The notes: generated by a model not told the origin, from the letters alone. 64,000 nt of DNA from Microbispora sp. H11081 (GCF_012999535.1 NZ_JABBWV010000009.1:1-64000); one strand, 5' to 3'. Counted from the stretch's first letter, positions 1-9,192 are shown. Made by a program: numbers and translations.

Positions 1-380
1 AACTGCGGCTGATGCACATGCACCAGCCCCTCCGCCGCCATGTCCGCGATCACCACACGAACCACACCCAGCGGAATCCGCAGCAACGCCGACACCTCCG
101 CCACCGACCGCACCTGACGGCACAGGGTGCTGATCGCCTGGCGTTCCGGGGTGAGCATGGAAATGTCCTGGTGCATCACCGTGGCGGAGGACACGAGTGC
201 CTCCATGGCGAGCTGGAGCCGGGGTGCGGTGCGCCCGCCGGTCACGGCGTACGGCCGCACCAGCGAGCTCTGCTCCACCGGCGCCGGCGCCGGCGTCGGG
301 ACGGGGTTCGTGCCGCCGTACTGCCGGTGGGCGTTGTCCGCCGGCCGATAGGTCTCGTTGTTCCAGCCGCCGCCTGCCAC
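1..380 (-). CDS. cvnC: DUF742 protein of a conservon (CvnC type), C-terminus cut by window edge
   Basis: Conservon component of unknown biochemistry that works with a membrane sensor, a roadblock protein and a small GTPase. I start it at the GTG at 380, because GGAGGACGCT lies just before it. The first 126 codons are visible. A disordered Pro/Ala-rich head of about 40 residues leads into the family motif LVRPYAVTGGR, then the conserved winged-helix-like segment with RSVAEVSALLRIPLGV and the VHVHQPQ stretch near the usual end of the family. It is the third gene of a leftward operon behind the sensor (922-4179) and roadblock (500-922) genes; the GTPase gene should follow outside the window. It is clearly paralogous to the protein at 5126-5485. 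Family assignment is strong; the role in signalling is inferred from studied Cvn systems. Confidence 0.88.
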   Translation of the reverse strand, partial: MAGGGWNNETYRPADNAHRQYGGTNPVPTPAPAPVEQSSLVRPYAVTGGRTAPRLQLAMEALVSSATVMHQDISMLTPERQAISTLCRQVRSVAEVSALLRIPLGVVRVVIADMAAEGLVHVHQPQ

Positions 381-499
381 AGCGTCCTCCTGACCTTCTC
401 GCTCTCGCTCCGGAACCCGGCGGCCGGCCGGCCGCTCCGTTCTCAGGGCGTCTTCCCCCGACTGTCCTCCACCACGTTCCGCGTTTCACGGAGGCCGCG

Positions 500-922
500 T
501 CACCGCGGGTGGGACGCCTGGAGCTCGGCGCGGACCGCGGGAGTGAGAACCTGACCCGCCCGCTCCACCAGCAACGTCATCTGATAGGCCACCAGACCCA
601 AATCCGAGTCCGCCGCCGCCAGCACCGCCAGACAGGAACCGTCACTGATCGACATGATCAGCAACAACCCCCGCTGCATCTCCACCACCGTCTGCGTCAC
701 CGGGCCACCCTCGAACACCCGCGACGCACCCTGCGTCAAACTGATCAACCCGGCCGCCACCGCCGCCAGCTGATCCGCCCGGTCCTTCGGAAAGCCGTCC
801 GAGAACGCCAGAGGCAACCCGTCCGCCGACACCACCACGGTGTGCGCCACACCCGGCACGTTGTTCACGAAGTCCGTGATCAACCAGTTGATGCCGCGTG
901 CGGCCTGGCTCATTTCCCTCAT
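500..922 (-). CDS. cvnB: Roadblock/LC7 domain protein of a conservon (CvnB type)
   Basis: A 140-residue single-domain roadblock/LC7 (MglB-like) protein. In conservons this component sits beside a small GTPase and is thought to modulate its nucleotide state at the membrane. Visible family features are INWLITDFVNNVPGVAHTVVVSADGLPLA at the N-terminal strand-helix and [19 protein letters not shown] in the middle. Its ATG overlaps the stop of the upstream sensor by one base (TGATG), so translation is probably coupled. A second in-frame ATG three codons in (MSQAARG) is also possible. It is highly similar to the protein at 5501-5920, showing that the two neighbouring operons are duplicates. Confidence 0.9.
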   Translation of the reverse strand: MREMSQAARGINWLITDFVNNVPGVAHTVVVSADGLPLAFSDGFPKDRADQLAAVAAGLISLTQGASRVFEGGPVTQTVVEMQRGLLLIMSISDGSCLAVLAAADSDLGLVAYQMTLLVERAGQVLTPAVRAELQASHPR

Positions 923-3900
923 CAGTCCTCCTTCTCAGTGTCCTGGGCATCGGGCGTGCCCAGGGACGCCGCCCCGGGATATCCCTGGTCCCCATCGGCC
1001 TCCCCGCGGGCGACCGCCCGTCCCTGCCGGATGCCCTGCTGGAAGCTGGAGAGCCTGCTGCGCACCCGCTCGGGCGAGAGCACCGGCGGGGGCGGCGGCG
1101 GAGAGGCCGCCGCCGCCTGGGCGGGCTCCGCCGAGGGGGCGGCGGAAGCGGTGGCCGAGCCGGGCACCAGGTTGGCCTTCGGCACCCGCTTGGGCAGGCC
1201 GGACGAGGTGACCCCGCCCAGAGCCGGCTCGCTGGCCGCCTTGGCCGCCTGCCAGCCGACGTCCGCCGGGGAGGACCAGGACCTGGAGTCCGTGCCGCCG
1301 GTCTCGCCGTCGGCGTCGTTCTTGTCCGACGGGACGTCGGCCTTCTTGAACCAGTCCGACTCCACCGCGGCGAAGATCGGGAGGAACTCCTCCTCCGACT
1401 CCAGCGGCGATGTCCGCACCACCGGCAGCGGGCCGGTGTTGTCGTCGCCCTCGAAGCCGCCGCGACCGGTCCGCCCGGTCCAGCCGGAGCCGGTGTCGTG
1501 CGGGGTGCCCGGCCAGGAGGCTCCACCCGGCGGGGGCAGGTGGCCGGGCCACGGCGTGTCCACCGGGGCCTCCCCGACATGGCCCCTGCTGAAGGGGTTG
1601 GTGTCGAAGGGGCTGGCCTCGAAGGGCCCGGAGTCGAAGTTCGTCGTCTCGAACGGGTCCCGCTCGGCGGACGTCTTCTCGAACGGCGTCTTGTCGAAGG
1701 CCGCCCGGTCGAACGGCCCCGACTCGAAGGGACTGCGGGCGAACGCGTCGGACTGCCCGCCCTGCCCACCACCGAAGCCGCCGGTGTCGAAGGGGTTGCG
1801 CGCGAACGGATCGGTCTCGCCCGGCCGCCCGGACGCGCCCGTCTCGAACGGGTTGCGCGCGAACGCGCCACTGTCGGCGCCACGGCCCTGCGGCGGCTCG
1901 AAGGGGTTGCGGGCGAACGGGTCGGGATCGAAACCGACCGTCTCCCGCGGGAAGGACTCGAACGGCCCGCGCTCGAAGGGGTCGGCGCCGGGAGTGCCGA
2001 CGCCCGGCGCGTCCGCGCCGAACACGGGGGAACGCGACGGGTTCTCGAACGGCGTCGGGCTGGCGAGGGCCGGCGCGCCGCCGAACACGGAGGCGCCGCC
2101 GAACTGCGGCCCGGCCCCGACTGCCGGCATCGGGCTGGTCAGCTCGGGCTGCGGCATGCCGGGCACGCCGGGGAACGCCGGGCCCGCGTGGGCCAGCAGC
2201 GCCTCGGGCAGCAGCACCATGGCCGTCAGGCCACCGGTGTCCTGCTGGCGCAGCTGCACCCGGATGCCGTGGCGCAGCGCCAGGCGGCCGACCACGAACA
2301 GGCCCATGCGGCGGGACACCGACACGTCCACGACCGGCGGGTTGGCGAGCCGGTAGTTGGTCTGGGCGAGCTCCTCGGGCGTCATGCCGATGCCCTGGTC
2401 GCTGACGGAGATGATGAGGCCGCCGCCGTCGATGCGGTTGCTCGACACCAGGACCTTCGTGTCGCGCGGCGAGAAGGAGATGGCGTTCTCCACCAGCTCG
2501 GCCACGAGGTGGACGACGTCGTTGACCGACTGGCCGACGACCGACGCGCCCGGCTGCACCTGGAGGTCGACGCGCTCGTAGTTCTCGACCTCCGACAGGG
2601 AGGCGCGCACCACGTCGACGATGGGCACCGGCTGGCCCCAGCGGCGCGAGGGCTCCTGGCCGGCGAGGACCAGGAGGTTCTCACTGTTGCGGCGCATGCG
2701 GGTCGCCAGGTGGTCGAGCTTGAACAGGTTCCCGAGCCGCTGCTCGTCCTGCTCACCCTGCTCCAGGCCGTCGATCAGGGACAGCTGGCGTTCCACCAGC
2801 GTCTGCGTGCGCCGCGACAGGTTCACGAACATCGCGTTGACGTTGCTGCGCAGCCGGGCCTCGTCGCCCGCCAGCCGGATCGCCTCGCGGTGGACCTCGT
2901 CGAAGGCCCGCGCGACTTCGCCGATCTCGTCGCGGCCGATGACCCGGATCGGAGTGATCGGCGGGACCTCGGCGGCGTCGCCGGCCTCCCGCAGCTTCTG
3001 GACCGTGTCGGGAAGTCGGCTGCCCGCGATCTCCAGGGCCTCGCTGCGCAGCCGTCGCAGCGGGCGTACGAGCGAGCGGGCCACGCCGGTGGTGACGAGC
3101 AACACCGCGATCAGCAGGAGGGCGACCGCGACGGCCACGATGATGGCGCGCTGCTGCTCGTCGTCCTTGAGCGACTGGCTCCGCGACACGATCGAGGAGG
3201 TCAGCTTGGCCTCGACGGTACGCATCCGGTTGATGGGCTGCGACATCGCGTCGTACCAGAGGCGGGTGTCGTCGCGTACCGACAGGTCGAGGCCCTTGAG
3301 CGGGAAGCCCGCGTTGGCGCGGTCGAGCACCAGCGTGCGGATGAACTCCGCCTGGTCGACCTTGCCGCCGGTGACCGTGTTGTCGTAGTCGGCCCGCTCC
3401 GCCGGGGTGGCGCTCTTGCGGAAGGCCCGCAGTTCGCTCTCCTGTGCGGACACGGCGCCGAGGAAGTTCTGCAGCTGGGCCTGCTCGAAGCGGTCGACCG
3501 GCAGCACCGTGGTCAGCATGCCGCGCTGCTGGGAGGCGTTCTCCTTGGCGCGGGCGAGCGCGGCCAGCGTGACGGCCGAGGCGGCGAGCCTGTCGTCCTG
3601 CGTGCTCTTGGCCAGGTCGTCCTGGAGGGCCAGCAGCGTGTCGATGACGAGGCCGTACTGGTCCAGGATCGCTCTGGGGAGCAGGTTCCCCTCCATCGCC
3701 TGACCACGCAGGGACTCCACGCCGTCGAGCTTTCCGAGGATGTGCTCGATCTGGACGGCGCCGCGGTCGCCCACCTTCGACCTGACCTCGTTCATGAGGT
3801 CGCGCACGGCGGTGGCCGCCTTGTTCGTCAGGATGATCTGCGCCTTGACCGCGGCTGTCGCCTTCGCCGGGCGGCCGATGGTGGCGTTCCACGCGGCCCG

Positions 3901-4179
3901 GTCGCGTTCCGACTGCAGTTCGTGGGTGAGGTTCCCGACCTTGTCCACGAGCCGGGCCAGGTCACTGGTCTGCTGGTACTCGGCCGCCGTGTTCACCGAG
4001 GTGACGACCCGAAGGCCGCCGAGCAGCAGCGCCGCCGCGGTGGGGATGAGGATCAGGGCCACAAGCCTGGAGCGCACGCGCCAGTTGCGCAGCAGGAAAC
4101 GGCTCCCCTCATCGGGCTCCTGCTCAGCCGGAACCCCGGTCCCGGGGCTCTGGTCGGTCCGGGGGTCTTGTGTCGTCAC
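922..4179 (-). CDS. cvnA: Conservon sensor kinase-like protein with nitrate/nitrite-sensing domain and NPF/DPF repeat tail
   Basis: A 1085-residue membrane sensor, the first gene of its operon. Order: short cytoplasmic head, TM1 at about residues 40-58, extracytoplasmic NIT-like helical sensing domain to about 338, TM2 at about 340-365, HAMP, a dimerisation-like helix (LDHLATRMRRNSENLLVLAG) and a histidine-kinase-type ATPase with N box ELVENAISF near residue 563 and DQGIGM. The C-terminal 400 residues are low complexity. At about 706-866 they carry many copies of a D/N-P-F motif (FARNPFE, FDTNPF, DPFE). In studied Cvn systems the kinase-like protein acts with roadblock, DUF742 and GTPase partners rather than a response regulator. 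Upstream is an AT-rich promoter region. The tail differs completely from that of the neighbouring paralogue. Confidence 0.9.
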   Translation of the reverse strand: MTTQDPRTDQSPGTGVPAEQEPDEGSRFLLRNWRVRSRLVALILIPTAAALLLGGLRVVTSVNTAAEYQQTSDLARLVDKVGNLTHELQSERDRAAWNATIGRPAKATAAVKAQIILTNKAATAVRDLMNEVRSKVGDRGAVQIEHILGKLDGVESLRGQAMEGNLLPRAILDQYGLVIDTLLALQDDLAKSTQDDRLAASAVTLAALARAKENASQQRGMLTTVLPVDRFEQAQLQNFLGAVSAQESELRAFRKSATPAERADYDNTVTGGKVDQAEFIRTLVLDRANAGFPLKGLDLSVRDDTRLWYDAMSQPINRMRTVEAKLTSSIVSRSQSLKDDEQQRAIIVAVAVALLLIAVLLVTTGVARSLVRPLRRLRSEALEIAGSRLPDTVQKLREAGDAAEVPPITPIRVIGRDEIGEVARAFDEVHREAIRLAGDEARLRSNVNAMFVNLSRRTQTLVERQLSLIDGLEQGEQDEQRLGNLFKLDHLATRMRRNSENLLVLAGQEPSRRWGQPVPIVDVVRASLSEVENYERVDLQVQPGASVVGQSVNDVVHLVAELVENAISFSPRDTKVLVSSNRIDGGGLIISVSDQGIGMTPEELAQTNYRLANPPVVDVSVSRRMGLFVVGRLALRHGIRVQLRQQDTGGLTAMVLLPEALLAHAGPAFPGVPGMPQPELTSPMPAVGAGPQFGGASVFGGAPALASPTPFENPSRSPVFGADAPGVGTPGADPFERGPFESFPRETVGFDPDPFARNPFEPPQGRGADSGAFARNPFETGASGRPGETDPFARNPFDTGGFGGGQGGQSDAFARSPFESGPFDRAAFDKTPFEKTSAERDPFETTNFDSGPFEASPFDTNPFSRGHVGEAPVDTPWPGHLPPPGGASWPGTPHDTGSGWTGRTGRGGFEGDDNTGPLPVVRTSPLESEEEFLPIFAAVESDWFKKADVPSDKNDADGETGGTDSRSWSSPADVGWQAAKAASEPALGGVTSSGLPKRVPKANLVPGSATASAAPSAEPAQAAAASPPPPPPVLSPERVRSRLSSFQQGIRQGRAVARGEADGDQGYPGAASLGTPDAQDTEKED

Positions 4180-4560
4180 AGGCTTTGCAACCTCTCGCCG
4201 TATGTGCGCACAGGGGGAAGTGTCTCAGCACGGGTGGGGCTGGCGTGACGTGCGAGACGTCCTGCAGGCGAGGGTAATTGCAGCACACCGACACCAGGGA
4301 GGCCAACCGAACACCCGTGCACAAACAGCCTAGACAGGCATCTAGATGCTGTTATTTGATTAAATATCGGGTCGGCATCAATACCGAATTCTGCCTTGCC
4401 GGCTAGGCGGGTGTCCCGAGAACACCGCCCGTCACGTTGCTGTATCCAGATGGAAGCATCGCGACTCGCCGTACGCCGTGAGGGCGGCACCCTCAGGGGC
4501 ACCGCCCTCGCCGGACCCCTTGACGGGGCGACGTCCGCGGAGGACATGTCTCCCGCGGCC
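4180..4560. promoter_or_regulatory. Intergenic region between the two conservon operons: terminator-like hairpin and AT-rich promoter
   Basis: 381 bases without a gene. On the side of the upstream operon there is a hairpin at 4480-4509 (GAGGGCGG pairing with CCGCCCTC), placed to end the leftward conservon that stops at 4561. Towards the sensor gene that starts at 4179 the sequence becomes AT-rich (4350-4385), unusual for this genome, and holds a perfect 12-bp palindrome GCATCTAGATGC at 4338-4349. The AT-rich block probably contains the leftward promoter; no clear -35/-10 pair can be assigned. Confidence 0.5.
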
Positions 4561-5145
4561 TTAGTATGGCCTGCCGTACGCGGCCCGCACGGTCAGCACG
4601 TACTCGACCAGGCTGATGAGCGTGGACTTGACGGCGTCGCGCGAACGGGCGTCCGTACGGACGACCGGAACGTGCGGAGGCAGGGAAAGCGCCTCGCGGA
4701 CCTCCTCCTCCGAGTGGAGGAAGTGCCCCTCCCAGCCGTTCATCGCGACCACGAAGGGAAGCTGCGCCTCCTCGAAGTAGTCGATCGCCGGGAAGCAGTC
4801 GGCGAGCCTGCGGCTGTCGACCAGCACGACCGCCCCGATGGCACCGCGGACGAGGTCGTCCCACATGAACCAGAAGCGGTGCTGACCCGGCGTGCCGAAC
4901 AGGTAGAGGATGAGGTCCTGGTCGAGCGAGAGCCGGCCGAAGTCCATGGCGACCGTCGTGGTCGTCTTGTTCGGCGTGAGCCCCAGGTCGTCGATGCCCG
5001 CGCTGGCGTCGGTCATCACGGCCTCGGTCGTCAAAGGCAGAATCTCGGAGACGGCACCGACGAAGGTCGTCTTCCCGACGCCGAACCCGCCCGCCACGAC
5101 GATCTTCGTCGAGGTAAGACCACGGCTAGAGCCTGCGTAGTCCAC
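4561..5145 (-). CDS. cvnD: Small GTPase of a conservon (CvnD type, MglA-like)
   Basis: A 194-residue Ras-like ATP/GTP-binding protein, the last gene of the complete conservon. It has a P-loop GGFGVGKT at residues 19-26, a switch region with FGTPGQHRFWFMWDDL and a conserved VVLVDSRRL strand. These are hallmarks of the CvnD family. Translation starts at GTG 5145, inside the end of the DUF742 gene (20-base overlap), so the two are coupled. By analogy with studied conservons and MglA/MglB it should cycle between GDP and GTP under control of the roadblock partner and pass the signal from the membrane sensor. A hairpin downstream (4480-4509) could end the transcript. Confidence 0.92.
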   Translation of the reverse strand: MDYAGSSRGLTSTKIVVAGGFGVGKTTFVGAVSEILPLTTEAVMTDASAGIDDLGLTPNKTTTTVAMDFGRLSLDQDLILYLFGTPGQHRFWFMWDDLVRGAIGAVVLVDSRRLADCFPAIDYFEEAQLPFVVAMNGWEGHFLHSEEEVREALSLPPHVPVVRTDARSRDAVKSTLISLVEYVLTVRAAYGRPY

Positions 5146-5485
5146 TGAGCACCCTTTCGAGCAGGTTGAGGTCTGGCTGTCCCTGGTTCAGCTGCGGCAT
5201 GTGCAGGCGGACCAGACCCTCGTCGGCCATGTCGGCGATGAGCACGCGTGCCACGCCGAGCGGGACCCGGAGCAGTGCCGAGATCTCCGCGACCGATCGT
5301 ACAGAACGACATAGCATCATGATCGACTCCTGCTCGGGGGAGAGCAGGGAATAGTCATCGCTCCTCAAGGTCACCGATGATACGAGGGTTTCCATCGCCA
5401 TGTGGTAACGCGGCTCGGATCGGCCACCGGTGACGGCGTACGGACGGAACAGAGGCTCGTCCTCCGCCCCGTCACGATCGCGCAT
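5126..5485 (-). CDS. cvnC: DUF742 protein of the complete conservon (CvnC type)
   Basis: A 119-residue DUF742 protein between the roadblock and GTPase genes. It shows the family signature LFRPYAVTGGRSEPR near the N-terminus, SVAEISALLRVPLGVARVLIADM in the middle (helix-turn-helix-like) and the L-N-LLERVLSGLRRL tail. It lacks the long Pro-rich head of its paralogue at 1-380. Its 3' end overlaps the start of the GTPase gene by 20 bases. The gap to the roadblock gene is only 15 bases, so all four genes form one transcription unit. Confidence 0.92.
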   Translation of the reverse strand: MRDRDGAEDEPLFRPYAVTGGRSEPRYHMAMETLVSSVTLRSDDYSLLSPEQESIMMLCRSVRSVAEISALLRVPLGVARVLIADMADEGLVRLHMPQLNQGQPDLNLLERVLSGLRRL

Positions 5486-5500
5486 CGCCCTCTCCCCCGG

Positions 5501-5920
5501 TCATCGCCGCGACGTCTGCAGCTCGGCGCGCAGCGCCGGGGTGAGCGCCTGCCCCGCCCGCTCCACGAGCAGGGTCATCTGGTAGGCCACCAGGCCCATG
5601 TCGCAGTCCGGAGCGGCGAGGACTGCCAGGCAGGAGCCGTCGCTGATCGCCATCACGAGCAGCAGTCCGCGCTGCATCTCGACGACGGTCTGCGTCACCG
5701 AGCCCCCCTCGAACACCCGCGAGGCGCCGAGGGTGAGGCTGAGCAGGCCGGCGGCGACCGCGGCGAGCTGGTCGGCGCGGTCCGGCGGAAAGCCGTCGGA
5801 TTGGGCCAGTCGCAGGCCGTCCGACGACACCACCACCGCGTGCGCCACACCGGGCGTGTTGCCGACGAACTCGGTGATCAGCCAGTCGAACCTGCGCGCT
5901 TCGACGCTCAGCTCGTTCAC
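5501..5920 (-). CDS. cvnB: Roadblock/LC7 domain protein of the complete conservon (CvnB type)
   Basis: A 139-residue roadblock/LC7 protein starting at GTG 5920. It overlaps the stop of the sensor gene by four bases. The core (WLITEFVGNTPGVAHAVVVS, then [19 protein letters not shown], then a MQRGLLLVMAISDGSCLAVL strand) nearly repeats that of the protein at 500-922, so the two operons arose by tandem duplication. Its probable role is to regulate the GTPase encoded at 4561-5145. Confidence 0.91.
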   Translation of the reverse strand: MNELSVEARRFDWLITEFVGNTPGVAHAVVVSSDGLRLAQSDGFPPDRADQLAAVAAGLLSLTLGASRVFEGGSVTQTVVEMQRGLLLVMAISDGSCLAVLAAPDCDMGLVAYQMTLLVERAGQALTPALRAELQTSRR

Positions 5921-8900
5921 GAGCCCTCCTCCTCCTTAGCCGGCCCTTCCTCGAAACCCCCGGCCGCTTGGGCGCGGCCTCGCCTGACCCCCTGCTGGAA
6001 GCTGGACAGGCGGTTGCGCACCGCCTCGGGCGAGACCGGGGGACGCGAGGTGGCCGCGGGGCCGTCCGCGCCCACCGAGCCGGGCACCAGGTTGGCCTTC
6101 GGCGTGCGCTTCGGCAAGCCCGCCGCGGTCACGCCGCCGTGCAGGGGGTCCCGGGCGCTCGCCGCGGCCTGGAAGCCGCCGTCCGCCCGCGACCGCCACC
6201 CGCCCGGACCTCCGTCCGGCGGGCGGGCGGGCCCGGACGCCGGACCGGCGCCCGGCACCCTCGCGATCTCCCCGGTGCGCTCCCCCGCCCTCTCCTCGTC
6301 CTCCGCCGCGCCGGACCGCGCCGTCGGTGCTGCCTGGGGACCGGTGTCCGAGGGACGGCGGAACCACGCGGACTCGACCGAGGCGAAGATCGGCAGGAAC
6401 TCGTCGCCCCGCTCCAGGGGTGCGTCCTCGGCCGAGGGCCGCGGCCCGGTCGACGACGACGCGTCCGGCGGCGGGAACGCCGTCGGACCCGTGCCCGATG
6501 GGGAGAACGCGCTCGGACCCGTGCTCGACGGGGAGAACGCGCTCGGACCCGTGCTCGACGGGGAGAACGCGCTCGGACCCGTGCTCGACGGGGAGAACGC
6601 GCTCGGTCCGGTGCCCGACGGGGTGAAGGCGCTCGGACCCGTGCTCGACGGGGAGAACGCGCTCGGACCCGTGTCCGATGACGGGAACGCCGTGGGTCCG
6701 GTGGACGCGCCCCGGCGCGGGAGGCTCGTCGGTCCTGTGGGCAGCGACGGCCACGAATGCCCGGCGCGGTCCTCACCGCTCCCGCCCGCGGCCCCGGCCG
6801 GCGCCGAGGGCCCGGCGGGCGTCGGAGGCCACGACGAGTCGGGCCGGTCCCCGAAGGGGGCCGGAACCCGATGCGATCCCGAGTTCTCGGTGAACGCGCC
6901 ACCCGGCAACGGGTTCTCCGCGGGCATGTTCTCCATAGGCGAGTTCTCCACAGGCGTGTTCTCCGCGGGCAGGGCCTGCGCCTCACGCGTCGGCGCGGCG
7001 AACGCGGCGAACCCGCCCGTGCCGTTGCCGCCGCCTGACCCGGCTCCGGCCCCGGCTCCGCTGAGCCCGTTCGCGCCGGCCGGCGAGGTCCTGCGGGGCC
7101 CCGCGCCGTTGCCGGGGCTCCAGGGTTCGAAGGAACCGCCCCCCGCCGCGGACCCGAGCGGGTCGGGCCCGGCGAACGCCTGCCGGGTGGGCATCCCGGC
7201 CGCCGTCTGCCCCGACGGAGCGGAGGGGCGCGGCACGGCCGGCTGGTCGGGGCCGACGATGAGCTGGGTGGGGAACAGCACCATCGCGATGACGCCCGCG
7301 CCCTCACCCCGGCGCAACTGCACCCGGATGCCGTGGCGCAACGCGAGACGGCCGACCACGAAAAGACCCATCCTGCGCGACACCGACACGTCGATCGTGG
7401 GCGGCTCCGCGAGCCGGCGGTTGATCTCCGCGAGCTCCTCCGGCGACATGCCGATGCCGGCGTCGGTGACGCCGAGCATCACGGCGCCGCCCTCGACGGG
7501 GCTGCTGGACACCACGACCTTCGTGTTGCGCGGCGAGAAGGCGATGGCGTTCTCCACCAGCTCGGCCAGCAGGTGGACGACGTCGTTGGCGGCGTGCCCG
7601 GCGATCGCGATCGTACGGGGGATCCGTACGACGACCCGCTCGTAGTCCTCGACCTCCGACAGCGACGCGCGGACGACGTCGACCAGCCGGGCGGGCTGGC
7701 TGCGCTTGCGTGGCGGCTCGTGACCGGCGAGGACCAGGAGGTTCTCACTGTTGCGGCGCATGCGGGTCGCCAGGTGGTCCAGCTTGAACAGGTCGGCCAG
7801 GCGCCCGCCGTCCTCCTCGCCCCGCTCCAGGCCGTCGATCAGGGAGATCTGCCGCTCCACCAGCGTCTGCGTGCGCCGCGACAGGTTCACGAACATCGCG
7901 TTGACGTTGGCGCGCAGGCGGGACTCCTCGGCGGCGAGGCGCACGGCCTGCGCGTGCACCTCGTCGAAGGCCTGCGCCACCTCACCGATCTCGTCGCTGC
8001 TGTCGACGGCGATCGGCTGCACGTGGGTCTCACGCTCGAGGTCGTCGGACTCGCGCATCCGCCGCACGCTCTCCGGCAGCCTGCGCCCGGCGATGTCGAG
8101 CGCCTCCGCCCGCAGGCGGCGCAGCGGCGAGACCATAGACCGCGCGATGAGCACGGTCGTGGCGAGCACGAGCACGAGGAGCGCGAGGATCAGGGCGCCG
8201 GCGATGAGCGCGTTGCGCTGCTCGGCCGACTGCAGCTCGCGGGCGCGGTCCTGCACCAGGCCGGAGACGCGTCCCTCGACGGCCGCCATCTGCTGGATCC
8301 CCTTGGTGCTGTCCTGGAACCACTGCTCGGCCGTCCTGTCCCTGCCCTGGTAGCGGCTGAGGGACTGGTTGTGCAGGCCGAGCGTGAGCGCCCACGACTT
8401 GGTGAGCTCGCTGTTGACCACGCTCTTGTCGGCGAAGAGGGTGACCAGACGGCTCGCCTCGGCCGGCGGGGCCTCCGTGTAGAACGTCGCGAGGTAGCTC
8501 TGCTGACGCGACTGGGAGGCCAGGAAGTCCTGCAGCTCGAACGTGGTGAAGACCTGGCTGCGCTCCAGCAGCTCACGGGTGAGGATGGCCCGCTGCAGGG
8601 CCGCCTCCTCCTTGGCGTGGGCGAGAGCGTTGAGCGCTCGGATGTTGCCGACGATCGAGGCGTTGTCGTCGTTGTTGCCGAGTTCGTCCTGCAGCCGCAG
8701 GATGTTGGCGATCAACGCGCTGTAGTCCTCGGCCACGCCGTTGTCACGGATGCCGGGAAGGCTGGAGATGCGGCTCAGGAGCTGCTGCGCCTGCTCGACG
8801 ACGCGCGTGCCGTAGTCCGCGTCCAGGTCCTCGATGTCGGCCTTGACCTGCTTGACCAGCGGGTCGACCGCCGCGCGCTGCTGGGCGCGGGTCACCTCGG

Positions 8901-9192
8901 TCTCCCCGTCGATGTTGAACTTGCGCTTGCCTGTGCCGTCCCAGACGAACAGGTCGCGTTCGAGGGCGAGTTGCTCGGCGAGGTCCCGCAGGTGCACCGA
9001 GTACTCCGCCGCGGACTTGGTCCGCTGGTAGGCCGTCAGGCTGTCGACCGAGCCGACGACGCGGAGTCCCGCGAGCAGCACGGCGACGAGTGTGGGAGCG
9101 AGGATCAGCGCGGTCAGGCGTGTGGGCACTCGCCAGTTGCGCGGCGAGAGGCGACTCCGCCGCCTGCGGTTATCGGTATTCGACTGCTCCAT
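5917..9192 (-). CDS. cvnA: Conservon sensor kinase-like protein with 10-residue tandem repeats
   Basis: First gene of the complete conservon. I start it at ATG 9192, preceded by GGTGAG; the frame is open to 9243 and ATG 9210 is an alternative. About 1091 residues: TM1 near 33-53, NIT-like sensing domain, TM2 near 340, HAMP, then the kinase ATPase with N box ELVENAIAF near 544 and DAGIGM. The C-terminal half is disordered, rich in Pro, Gly, Ser and Thr, and contains seven copies of a 10-residue repeat (STGPSAFSPS) encoded at 6481-6690. Body and linker helices closely match the paralogue at 922-4179 while the tails share nothing, so the tail evolves quickly by repeat expansion. Confidence 0.88.
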   Translation of the reverse strand: MEQSNTDNRRRRSRLSPRNWRVPTRLTALILAPTLVAVLLAGLRVVGSVDSLTAYQRTKSAAEYSVHLRDLAEQLALERDLFVWDGTGKRKFNIDGETEVTRAQQRAAVDPLVKQVKADIEDLDADYGTRVVEQAQQLLSRISSLPGIRDNGVAEDYSALIANILRLQDELGNNDDNASIVGNIRALNALAHAKEEAALQRAILTRELLERSQVFTTFELQDFLASQSRQQSYLATFYTEAPPAEASRLVTLFADKSVVNSELTKSWALTLGLHNQSLSRYQGRDRTAEQWFQDSTKGIQQMAAVEGRVSGLVQDRARELQSAEQRNALIAGALILALLVLVLATTVLIARSMVSPLRRLRAEALDIAGRRLPESVRRMRESDDLERETHVQPIAVDSSDEIGEVAQAFDEVHAQAVRLAAEESRLRANVNAMFVNLSRRTQTLVERQISLIDGLERGEEDGGRLADLFKLDHLATRMRRNSENLLVLAGHEPPRKRSQPARLVDVVRASLSEVEDYERVVVRIPRTIAIAGHAANDVVHLLAELVENAIAFSPRNTKVVVSSSPVEGGAVMLGVTDAGIGMSPEELAEINRRLAEPPTIDVSVSRRMGLFVVGRLALRHGIRVQLRRGEGAGVIAMVLFPTQLIVGPDQPAVPRPSAPSGQTAAGMPTRQAFAGPDPLGSAAGGGSFEPWSPGNGAGPRRTSPAGANGLSGAGAGAGSGGGNGTGGFAAFAAPTREAQALPAENTPVENSPMENMPAENPLPGGAFTENSGSHRVPAPFGDRPDSSWPPTPAGPSAPAGAAGGSGEDRAGHSWPSLPTGPTSLPRRGASTGPTAFPSSDTGPSAFSPSSTGPSAFTPSGTGPSAFSPSSTGPSAFSPSSTGPSAFSPSSTGPSAFSPSGTGPTAFPPPDASSSTGPRPSAEDAPLERGDEFLPIFASVESAWFRRPSDTGPQAAPTARSGAAEDEERAGERTGEIARVPGAGPASGPARPPDGGPGGWRSRADGGFQAAASARDPLHGGVTAAGLPKRTPKANLVPGSVGADGPAATSRPPVSPEAVRNRLSSFQQGVRRGRAQAAGGFEEGPAKEEEGS
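6481..6690 (-). repeat. Seven tandem 30-bp coding repeats in the conservon sensor
   Basis: Seven consecutive 30-bp units in perfect register (6481, 6511, 6541, 6571, 6601, 6631, 6661). Units 2, 3, 4 and 6 are identical over the 30 bases; units 1, 5 and 7 diverge. Read leftward each encodes a 10-residue Ser/Thr/Pro/Gly repeat. The near identity points to recent slippage or unequal exchange. There are no spacers, so this is not a CRISPR array. Confidence 0.95.

Noticed and set aside
898-4248. 1116-codon open frame on the + strand
   Set aside because: It is the mirror of the conservon sensor gene on the other strand; its translation is Arg/Gly/Ala-rich and has no family motifs, while the minus-strand product has clear domains.
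6481-6690. CRISPR array
   Set aside because: The 30-bp units are directly adjacent without spacers and encode an in-frame peptide repeat.
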